Below, piece after piece: positions 1 to 5,073 of a stretch of 5,073 nt of DNA. Made by a program: the position numbers and the translations under genes. The notes under the pieces were generated by a model, which had not been told where the DNA came from, did no database searches, and saw only the letters and a list, made by a program, of their open reading frames with translations. The stretch is from JBBRLA01 sp038231615 (GTDB lineage: Bacteria > Myxococcota_A > Polyangia > Palsa-1104 > JAEUJZ01), in contig JBBRLA010000628.1 in assembly GCA_038231615.1 (NCBI GenBank), forward strand, positions 1 to 5,073, read 5' to 3'. How positions within the stretch are numbered: the first letter of the stretch is position 1; each line of letters starts with the position of its first letter.

Positions 1-215
1 CAGACCTGCCGCAGGTGACTCCACCGGTGATAGCCCGCGATTTGTTCGCTTCGATAAAACGAGCGCTGCACACTCCGGCCCCCGTGCTGTTCCCAGGGGC
101 TCTGCGCCTCCGGGGTGGAGGTGGTTTGGGGAAGCAGCAGACGCTGGGCCTCGGCATAAAGCTCAGGCTGGTTTTCTTTCAGAGCCATGACATAGGCTCG
201 GTCCACCTGCACCAC
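1..215 (-). pseudogene. ISAs1-like DDE transposase fragment, N-terminal half missing, continues past the left edge
   Basis: Read on the minus strand from about 215 down to 3, one frame is open and gives VQVDRAYVMALKENQPELYA, then a stretch with HGGRSVQRSFYRS, then GYHRWSHLRQV. This pattern is that of the middle of ISAs1/H-repeat type transposases: a 'DY(V/L)xALKxNQPxL' block after the second catalytic Asp, a His-Gly-Arg-(x)-Arg block, then 'WxGLxxV'. The N-terminal half, including the usual 'DAxxxQ' catalytic-Asp segment, is not found upstream; there the reading frame enters a repeated non-coding stretch. No start codon or Shine-Dalgarno fits, so this is a 5'-truncated remnant as far as the window shows. 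The C-terminal part lies outside the window. Transposase identity is fairly secure; the exact IS family is inferred from motif memory, without a search. Confidence 0.62.
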
Positions 216-315
216 CACTGGTCGATGGTGTCGCGCTGACCCTGCGGGGTGTCGCGATGACCCCAAAAGGAGTGAGCGCCACTGGTCGATGGTGTCGTGC
301 TCACCCTGCGATGGT
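215..315. repeat. Two imperfect copies of a 37-bp repeat, 64 bp apart
   Basis: Copy one is at 215-251 and copy two at 279-315. The first 32 bases of each (215-246 and 279-310) differ at only two positions (234 C/T, 238 G/C), and the match continues with two more mismatches to the end of each copy. Each begins CCACTGGTCGATGGTGTCG, whose outer bases (CCA...TGG) can pair in a small hairpin. A third, partial match lies between them: 251-263 resembles 230-242 with one mismatch. The repeat directly abuts the point where transposase similarity ends. No gene is supported between 216 and 386; besides this repeat the stretch holds only the hairpins described separately. Confidence 0.7.
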
Positions 316-334
316 GCTGGCCGGCACCCTCGCA

Positions 335-369
335 GGAGTCCCTCGGTCTCCGGCGAGATGAGGAACTCC
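335..369 (-). terminator. Two-tier hairpin after the sigma54 activator gene, possible transcription end
   Basis: On the minus-strand transcript, 17 bases after the activator stop codon, GGAGTTCCTC (369-360) pairs with GAGGGACTCC (344-335) over ten base pairs. One of these is a G-U pair that would be a C-A mismatch on the plus strand, so the fold favours the minus-strand RNA. Inside its loop, TCTC and GAGA (358-355 and 350-347) pair around a four-base loop. A second, weaker hairpin (GGTGC/GCACC, 313-328) follows. There is no U-run after either, so this is not a classical intrinsic terminator. It could be a U-less terminator, a 3'-end protecting structure or a Rho-associated site. The structure is seen; the function is inferred. 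Confidence 0.4.
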
Positions 370-386
370 TTCGCCCAGGCGCGTCG

Positions 387-2189
387 CTATGTTTCGTTGT
401 TCTTGCGGCTGCGATGGGGATGGGCCTGGTCCAAGAGCCCGTAGAGCCTGATCTTCCCGCTGAAGGTCCGCAGCGGCATGGACAGGAGTTCCGCCGCCCG
501 GGTCTGTACGCCCCCGGCACGACGCAGCGCCTCGGCAATCCGGGTCCGCTCCAGCTCGCGGATCTCTTCCTCCAACGGGCGCAGCGGCGTTGGCACCGGG
601 TCCCCTTGGGCAGCGAGGGCGAGGGGCCCGGCCTGCCCCGTGACCTCGTCCGGCAGGTGCCACGGCTCCACAAGACGGGCCATGCAGGTGCTGGCGACGT
701 AGTTCATCGCGTTTTTCAGCTCGCGCAGGTTGCCCGGCCACTGGTGGGCATGAAGCTTCTGGAGGGCGAAAGGCGAGAGCGACAGGTCCTCTCGCCCCAC
801 CCGCAGACACGCTTCCTTCAAGAAGTGCCGCGCCAAAAGGCCCAGCTCGCGGCGCCGATCGCGCAGCGGAGGCAGCGTCAGAAGGGCCCCGCGCAGACGG
901 TAGAGCAGGTCCTGCCGGAAACGCCCCGCGGCCACCTCGTCTTCGAGCCGCCGGTGGGTGGCAGAGAGGATGCGCACGTCGGCGGGGCGCTCGCGCACCT
1001 CGCCCAGGCGGACCACCTTTCGGGTCTCCAGGGCCCGCAGGAGCTTGGCCTGCACCAAAAGCGGCAACTCGCCCACCTCGTCCAGAAAGAGCGTGCCCCC
1101 GTGCGCGCTCTCGATGAGCCCCGCCCGGGCCGCGTGGGCCCCGGAGAAGGCCCCCTTCTCGACGCCGAAGAGTTCCGCCTCGGCCAGCGACTCTGGCAGC
1201 GCGGCGCAGTTCAACGTCACCAGACGCTGCCCGCGGCGCGGCGACCCTTCATGGAGGGCCAACGCGGCGAGCTCCTTGCCACACCCGGTCTCGCCACACA
1301 GCACCACGGGAAGATCGCTCCCGGCCAGCCGCTCCAGAAGCGCGTAGAGCCGGGCCATCGCCGGATCGGCGATGAGGAGGGTGTGCCCGCCCACCTCGAT
1401 GGTTCGGGCCGCGGCGCCGGCATCGGCCACCTGGCCGGCGACGGCCCCGGCGGCGGCGGCGCGGGCACCGGCGAGCAGGGTGTCGGCATCACAGCCGTCG
1501 CGGAAGCAGCAGCACAGGCCGCCGCGGGCCTCTGCGAAGGCGGCCTGGAGCGCCCGCAAAAGGTCTGCTGCGGTGGTGGCGGCCTCGTCTTCCCCCACGT
1601 CGGGCAGAAGGACCAAAAGCTCACTCCCGTGCAGCGCCGCGACGTCCATCAGGCGCAACGTCCCGAGCAGGGCGGACGCCACGCGGGCCGGATCGGGGAG
1701 GACCGGGCCCAGGTCCAGACACACCAGGGACAGGGGCCCCCCGGAGTGCAGCGAGCGTTCGATTTCTTCTTCCAGCCGCTCTTGCAGCCGAGGCAGGTCG
1801 AGCAGGGGGCGCTGCCGCGTCCCCCCGCCGTCGCAGTGAAACACCAGCGTCGCGTCACAGAGCGTGAGCACATCGCGCGAGGCCAGAAGGCGCGGGCCGG
1901 CGAGGCGCTCGCCGTTGACGAAGGTGCCGTTGTGGCTGCCCAGATCCAGGAGGGTGACCGCGTCGGGGCCGCAATCGAGCTGCGCGTGGCGGCGAGAGGC
2001 GGCGGGGTCGGCGAGCTGAAGCTGCGCGTCGTGCCCGCGGCCGACGATCACACAGCCGCTCTGCGGAAGCGAGAACAGGGACGCCGAGGTCCCGTCGAAC
2101 ACCATCAGATACCGGCGCGAGGGCCCGGAAGTCAGGAGTTCCGGGTCGCGGCGGCGGGTCAGGGTCGTGTCATCACGAGCGGCGCGCAT
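387..2189 (-). CDS. FHA-domain sigma54-dependent transcriptional activator (enhancer-binding protein) with degenerate GGDEF-like domain
   Basis: A 600-aa cytoplasmic activator that would hydrolyse ATP to remodel sigma54-RNA polymerase. Residues 27-118 are an FHA phosphothreonine-binding domain (VGR 49-51, SRRH 65-68, SHNGTFVNG 85-93). Residues about 127-246 resemble a GGDEF/cyclase fold, with HGSELLVLLP (187-196) in the place of GGDEF and a C-terminal FRDGCDADTLLAGARAA. Residues about 263-500 are the AAA+ domain: Walker A GETGCGKE (299-306), sigma54-contact loop GAFSGA (346-351, usually GAFTGA), Walker B TLFLDE (366-371), arginine-finger region FRQDLLYR (424-431), and WPGNLREL (484-491). Residues 545-585 form a Fis-type helix-turn-helix. 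The ATG at 2189 lies 8 bp after the kinase stop with no clear Shine-Dalgarno, suggesting translational coupling to the kinase. The N-terminal Asp-Asp-Thr-Thr-Leu-Thr stretch could be a phospho-acceptor. Family assignment is very secure; target genes and DNA site are unknown. Confidence 0.95.
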   Translation of the reverse strand: MRAARDDTTLTRRRDPELLTSGPSRRYLMVFDGTSASLFSLPQSGCVIVGRGHDAQLQLADPAASRRHAQLDCGPDAVTLLDLGSHNGTFVNGERLAGPRLLASRDVLTLCDATLVFHCDGGGTRQRPLLDLPRLQERLEEEIERSLHSGGPLSLVCLDLGPVLPDPARVASALLGTLRLMDVAALHGSELLVLLPDVGEDEAATTAADLLRALQAAFAEARGGLCCCFRDGCDADTLLAGARAAAAGAVAGQVADAGAAARTIEVGGHTLLIADPAMARLYALLERLAGSDLPVVLCGETGCGKELAALALHEGSPRRGQRLVTLNCAALPESLAEAELFGVEKGAFSGAHAARAGLIESAHGGTLFLDEVGELPLLVQAKLLRALETRKVVRLGEVRERPADVRILSATHRRLEDEVAAGRFRQDLLYRLRGALLTLPPLRDRRRELGLLARHFLKEACLRVGREDLSLSPFALQKLHAHQWPGNLRELKNAMNYVASTCMARLVEPWHLPDEVTGQAGPLALAAQGDPVPTPLRPLEEEIRELERTRIAEALRRAGGVQTRAAELLSMPLRTFSGKIRLYGLLDQAHPHRSRKNNET

Positions 2190-2197
2190 GGTTGCGG

Positions 2198-3465
2198 TCA
2201 GAGCATGGGCACGTCGAGGGCCGGCGGGCCGGCCGGTCGGCGACGGACCTTGTTCGTGGGATGATGGGGACCTGCGGGCGGGACCGGGGCGGCGGGGCGA
2301 AGGTCGGGCACCGGCAGGGTGAGGGCCACGGCGGCGTCGGTCGGCGCGGGCGGGGCATCAGCCGCCGCGACGGAAGCTGGCACGTGGCGGAGCGCGGCCA
2401 GCACGACCGCGGAAACCACGAGCGCGCAAGCGAAGAGCACCCCCAGCCGCAGCGCCGATCTGCGCGCGGGAGCGGCGGACAGCGGCGGGGACGCTGGCCG
2501 GGGAGACGCATCGCGATCGACGGTGGCCGCGGAGCGGTCGACGGCCGGGGCGGCTGGACCCTGGACCTCGGCTTCTGCCGGCGATCCGCCTGAAAGGAGC
2601 TGAAGCTGCTCGGCCACGCGCTTCATGGTCGGGCGCTGATCGGGCCTCTTGTCGAGCATGGCGTGGACCAGCGCGGTGAGGTTTTCTGCCAAAAAGGGAC
2701 AGAGCCGGGACAGGGAGGGGGGCGGCTCATCCAGGTGCATGTGAAACAGGTCCTGCTGGAAGGGCAGACGACCGGCCAGCATCCGATAGAGCAGCACCCC
2801 CAGGGAGTACACGTCGGCCCGGTCGGTGACGTCGCGCGGCCGGAGCCACTGCTCCGGGCCATGTAGGCCGGGGTGCCCATGAACGCGCCGGTGCGGGTGC
2901 GCAGCGGAGCGCCGGGCCCGGCCTGGAGCAGGGACTCCACTTGCAACTTGGCGATGCCGAAGTCGACCAGCTTCACGCTTTCCTGTCCGGGGCCTGCGCT
3001 CCGTTCGAGCATCACGTTCGAGGGTTTGAGGTCACGATGGATCACGCCCTTGTCATGGGCCGTAGCCAGGGCCAGGGCCAGGTCTCTGCCGATGCGCAGC
3101 GCCTCGGCGACGGGTGCTGACCGCTCCAGGCGATCGTGCAGGGAGATGCCGTCGATGAACTCCATGACCAGATAGGGCGCACCGTCGAGGGTCCCCTGGT
3201 CGAAGACGTTGACGATGCCCGGGTGCTGGACCCGGCCGGCGGCGCGCGCCTCGTTGAGGAAGCGGGTGACCATCTCGGGGTCGGCGGCGTAGGAGGGGCC
3301 CAGGATCTTGATCGCCACCTGCTTGCCGATCTGCTGGTGGACCGCCAGATAGACCCTGGCCATGCCCCCTTCCCCGATGACGTGGGAGATCCGGTAGCTG
3401 CCGACGAGCTGACCGATCCACGCATCGGGGGGGCCGGGGACCTGGGGACGTGACGGCTCATCCAT
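2198..3465 (-). CDS. Membrane-anchored Ser/Thr protein kinase (Hanks type), interrupted by a one-base frameshift
   Basis: With the frame restored the protein is 422 aa. The kinase domain (about 24-285) has the glycine loop GEGGMARV (31-38), VAIK Lys53, alpha-C Glu72, catalytic HRDLKPSN (143-150), DFG (168-170), activation-loop Thr190/Thr192, GTPAYMA (197-203), then in the second frame PEQ, DVYSLG and the subdomain XI Arg (KRPDQRP, near 278). A Pro/Ala/Ser-rich linker leads to one transmembrane helix (about 339-359) and a 63-aa Pro/Ala-rich tail with no PASTA or other recognised sensor domain. The first frame runs from 3465 to Ala203 (about 2857) and, if not corrected, ends at 2623 as a 280-aa product lacking most of the C-lobe. 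The second frame runs from 2857 to a TGA at 2198. The ATG at 3465 has no good Shine-Dalgarno, but no other start fits. The next gene starts 8 bp downstream and encodes an FHA activator, its likely signalling partner. Kinase identity is certain; whether the break is biological or a sequencing error is open. Confidence 0.9.
2854..2860 (-). other. Frameshift point in the kinase gene (one C missing)
   Basis: The minus strand reads ATG GCC CGG AGC AGT, giving Met-Ala-Arg-Ser-Ser. Adding one C to the three-C run (GCC CCG GAG CAG TGG) restores the Ala-Pro-Glu-Gln motif found in nearly all kinases of this family, and the new frame stays open with clear kinase sequence to 2198. The affected run on the plus strand is GGG at 2856-2858. 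The site is not a slippery heptamer, so programmed frameshifting is unlikely. Confidence 0.88.
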
Positions 3466-3486
3466 GAAGGAGGGAATCCGTCTTCT

Positions 3487-3515
3487 ATTTTCGACGAAAG
3501 CGTGGGTTCTGTAAA
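3487..3515 (-). promoter_or_regulatory. Candidate sigma70-type promoter for the kinase-activator pair, with overlapping palindrome
   Basis: In the 67-bp gap upstream of the kinase, the minus strand carries TTTACA (3515-3510, five of six to the -35 consensus), a 17-bp spacer, and GAAAAT (3492-3487, four of six to the -10 consensus). A start near 3480 would give a leader of about 15 bases, consistent with the absence of a clear Shine-Dalgarno. An 11-bp palindrome, TTTCG-T-CGAAA (3499-3489), overlaps the -10 end and could be an operator. No terminator is visible between the FG-GAP gene and the kinase, so read-through from upstream is also possible. Short AT-rich matches in GC-rich DNA can arise by chance. 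Confidence 0.33.
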
Positions 3516-3532
3516 GCGGTGATGGCAGAGCA

Positions 3533-4873
3533 TCAGGGCGTCGAGGCGTTGAGCAGAACGCTCACGTTGCCAGAGCCAAAGTCTGCAGAGACGATATCGG
3601 GTCGCCCGTCCCCATCGAAGTCTGCGACGGCGACCTCGTAGGGCTTGCTGGTGACACCGGCTGATTGCGAGATGATTGACTGGAAGCTCCCATCGCCATT
3701 GCCCAACGCGATGCCGACGGTGTCGTTTCCGCTGTTGGCGGTAATCAGGTCTATCTTGCCGTCCAGGTTCAAGTCCCCGACGGCCACGCCGAACGGAACG
3801 CTGTTGTTACCGGTCGGGATGTTGACCCCCTTGGTGAAACTGCAGTCGCCCTTGCCCAGAAGAATGGTGACGCTATCGCTGGCATTGTTCGGCAAGATGA
3901 CATCCACCTTCTTGTCGCCGTTGAGGTCAAGCGTGACGATTCCATGGTTGCCGGTCCCCCCACCATAATTGTAGAACGTGGGACCGGCCCGAAAGGTCCC
4001 GTCGCCGTTTCCGATCAGGGCGCCTACGCTGTCCCAGCCCAGCCCGCTGCCGGAGGTGATGGCCAGGTCCACCTTGCCATCGCCATTGCAATCCAGGGCT
4101 GCACCCTTGCCCAGCGTATCGCCTCCCGGAACGGGAGTGCCAACCGATAGAAGACCCCCCTTGCCATCGCCGAGGAAAATGTCGACATGACCGGACCCGT
4201 AGCCGACCGCGGCGACGTCCAGCATGCCATCTCCATTGAAGTCGCCCACTGTGACGCCGTCCGGCTTGGTCGGGCTGAAGGTCCTGGCCGGCTGAAAGGT
4301 CCCGTCGGCGTTGCCAAGAAGGACGCTGCCGTTGTCGCTGCCCTCATTGGTGACGACCAGATCCGGGTTGTGGTCCCCATTCAGATCTCCGAGGGCCATG
4401 CCTCGCGGTGTCATGCCGACCGCATAGGGCACAGCAGCCTGAAAGGTCCCATCGCCGTTACCCCGGAAGACGCTGACGTTGTTGCTGCCTTCATTGGCAA
4501 CGGCGACATCGATTTTCCCGTCGTGGTTGAAATCCGCTGCGACCACCGCATGCGGATTCGTACCCGCGGAGTAGGTGACGGCATTGGCGAAGCGCAGCAT
4601 GGTCAAGGGGGGCCAGGTCCGTGGGGCCAGGTCCGGCGGCGGCAGGAGATCAGGCCGCGGCAGGAGGTCCGGCGGCGGCAGCAGGTCTCTCTGGCCGCCG
4701 GACATGTCGTCGGGCATTCCCAGATCTGGCGTGCCCAGATCTGCCGTCGCGAACATGCTGCTCATATCGGCCACACCCTGGTCCACGGTACCTCCCGGTA
4801 CCAGATCCAGGCACGAGGTAGTGGACAGGGCAAACAGCCCGGTTGCGACAGTCATCCAGGGAACTTGACGCAT
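3533..4873 (-). CDS. FG-GAP/VCBS seven-repeat beta-propeller protein, probable exported lipoprotein
   Basis: A 446-aa protein with a signal peptide (hydrophobic from about residue 8) ending in STTSC. Cys21 could be lipidated, though Thr at -3 is a weak lipobox. Residues 22-90 are a low-complexity linker with DLGTPDLGMPDD and three DLLP(P/R)P hexapeptides. Residues 91-446 hold seven calcium-loop motifs of the form DxNxDGxxD, starting at 114, 163, 211, 261, 316, 367 and 418, about 50 residues apart. They alternate with GNGDGTF-like loops at 138, 187, 235, 288, 340 and 391. This is the integrin-alpha-like propeller arrangement, with seven blades and likely calcium binding outside the cytoplasm. 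Such proteins are usually surface binding or adhesion modules; the ligand is unknown. The ATG at 4873 is fixed by AAAGGAG four bases upstream. The gene starts 9 bp after the stop of a small membrane-protein gene, so the two are probably co-transcribed. Confidence 0.93.
   Translation of the reverse strand: MRQVPWMTVATGLFALSTTSCLDLVPGGTVDQGVADMSSMFATADLGTPDLGMPDDMSGGQRDLLPPPDLLPRPDLLPPPDLAPRTWPPLTMLRFANAVTYSAGTNPHAVVAADFNHDGKIDVAVANEGSNNVSVFRGNGDGTFQAAVPYAVGMTPRGMALGDLNGDHNPDLVVTNEGSDNGSVLLGNADGTFQPARTFSPTKPDGVTVGDFNGDGMLDVAAVGYGSGHVDIFLGDGKGGLLSVGTPVPGGDTLGKGAALDCNGDGKVDLAITSGSGLGWDSVGALIGNGDGTFRAGPTFYNYGGGTGNHGIVTLDLNGDKKVDVILPNNASDSVTILLGKGDCSFTKGVNIPTGNNSVPFGVAVGDLNLDGKIDLITANSGNDTVGIALGNGDGSFQSIISQSAGVTSKPYEVAVADFDGDGRPDIVSADFGSGNVSVLLNASTP
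4606..4687 (-). repeat. Tandem repeats coding for the Asp-Leu-Pro linker
   Basis: Positions 4634-4687 hold three 18-bp units, each coding Asp-Leu-Leu-Pro-(Pro/Arg)-Pro (residues 63-80). Directly after, a 13-bp perfect repeat (GGGGCCAGGTCCG on the plus strand, at 4609-4621 and 4623-4635) recurs with a 14-bp period. Because 14 is not a multiple of three, the first copy in reading order codes Asp-Leu-Ala-Pro and the second is read in another frame as Thr-Trp-Pro-Pro. The region forms the flexible spacer between the membrane anchor and the propeller. Confidence 0.75.
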
Positions 4874-4877
4874 GTTG

Positions 4878-4884
4878 CTCCTTT
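4878..4884 (-). promoter_or_regulatory. Shine-Dalgarno of the FG-GAP gene, overlapping the upstream stop codon
   Basis: The minus strand reads TAAAGGAGCAACATG. AAAGGAG lies four bases before the ATG at 4873, and its first two A residues are part of the TAA stop (4885-4883) of the upstream gene. This settles the start of the FG-GAP protein over the later Met7 and suggests coupled translation of the two genes. Confidence 0.85.
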
Positions 4885-5073
4885 ATCTATTCGGATTTCG
4901 TTGCGGCAGCGCCAGCGTCAGCACCAGGCCGGTCAAGAGCAGGCCCGAGGCCGCATAGCTGACGCTGTAGCCGGTCTGGAAGTGATAGGCGCAGGTATCG
5001 CCCGGTTTCATGACGAGCGAGCAAGGGCCGACGTTGTAGTTGTCCAGCCTGTTCAGCGTGATCGCGGTGGCTA
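4883..5073 (-). CDS. Small membrane protein of unknown function, C-terminal 62 residues (5' end outside window)
   Basis: The frame is open from the right edge (first full codon at 5071) to TAA at 4885-4883. The visible 62 residues begin with ATAITLNRLDNY and contain CSLVMKPGDTC (residues 17-27), a hydrophobic helix at about 39-55 (YAASGLLLTGLVLTLAL), and a short polar tail ending NPNR. The pattern fits a short protein whose extracytoplasmic loop has two cysteines ten residues apart, possibly a disulfide, followed by a final transmembrane helix. No family could be named. It overlaps the Shine-Dalgarno of the FG-GAP gene and is probably in the same operon. The good fit of its stop to the downstream ribosome site supports that it is real; its start and full length cannot be seen. 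Confidence 0.72.
   Translation of the reverse strand, partial: ATAITLNRLDNYNVGPCSLVMKPGDTCAYHFQTGYSVSYAASGLLLTGLVLTLALPQRNPNR

Noticed and set aside
15..239. A 74-codon plus-strand open frame at the left edge
   Set aside because: It is antisense to the transposase frame, which gives clear family sequence on the minus strand.
215..315. CRISPR array
   Set aside because: Only two full copies with mismatches, an uneven third match, and no cas genes nearby.
179..673. A 164-codon minus-strand open frame overlapping the 3' end of the activator
   Set aside because: It is an Arg/Ser/Pro-rich shadow of the activator frame and crosses its stop, the hairpin and the repeats. The real transposase frame and activator frame are different ones.
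297..2264. A 655-codon open frame on the plus strand opposite the activator gene
   Set aside because: It mirrors the coding frame of the activator. GC-rich codon bias keeps antisense frames open, and its product is Arg/Gln/Gly-rich with no recognisable domain or good start site.
2854..2860. Programmed ribosomal frameshifting as the explanation for the split kinase
   Set aside because: The site (ATG GCC CGG AGC) has no slippery heptamer, and a single missing C explains everything more simply.
3466..3532. Sigma54 (-24/-12) promoter upstream of the kinase, as expected for self-activation
   Set aside because: No GG-N10-GC element resembling TGGCAC-N5-TTGC was found on the minus strand in this gap.
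3042..3533. A 163-codon minus-strand open frame over the kinase N-terminus
   Set aside because: It is a Ser/Arg/Pro-rich shadow frame; the kinase frame in the same place has all family motifs.

Overview
The window comes from a GC-rich bacterium, most likely a member of the Myxococcota or a related delta-proteobacterial lineage. This is an inference from gene content: a membrane-anchored eukaryote-like Ser/Thr kinase sits next to an FHA-domain sigma54 activator, and a lipoprotein-like FG-GAP propeller protein carries an Asp-Leu-Pro linker. No rRNA, tRNA or CRISPR array was seen. Every gene that can be supported lies on the minus strand, so transcription runs from right to left.

From right to left: (i) 4883-5073 is the C-terminal end of a small membrane protein cut by the window edge. 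(ii) Its stop codon merges with the Shine-Dalgarno of a 446-aa, probably lipid-anchored, seven-repeat FG-GAP/VCBS beta-propeller protein (3533-4873). (iii) A 67-bp gap (3466-3532) holds a candidate sigma70-type promoter with a short palindrome. (iv) A Ser/Thr protein kinase follows (2198-3465), with a kinase domain, one transmembrane helix and a Pro/Ala-rich tail. It is broken by a one-base deletion in a short G/C run near 2856-2858, in the middle of the Ala-Pro-Glu motif. (v) Eight bases after the kinase stop begins a 600-aa enhancer-binding protein (387-2189) with the order FHA, degenerate GGDEF-like domain, sigma54 AAA+ ATPase, Fis-type helix-turn-helix. (vi) After its stop come a strong hairpin (335-369), a 37-bp repeat present twice at a 64-bp spacing (215-315), and the interior of an ISAs1-like DDE transposase that has lost its N-terminal half and runs off the left edge (1 to about 215).

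The kinase and the FHA activator look like one signalling unit. The kinase would phosphorylate threonines, the FHA domain would read a phosphothreonine (possibly on the activator's own Thr-rich N-terminus), and the ATPase would open sigma54 promoters. Whether the kinase is intact depends on whether the one-base deletion is real. The FG-GAP protein and the small membrane protein form a separate envelope-related pair upstream. No wholly new system is evident. The points most worth a second look are the kinase frameshift, the degenerate nucleotide-cyclase-like domain in the activator, its GAFSGA loop, and the repeat that abuts the transposase fragment.
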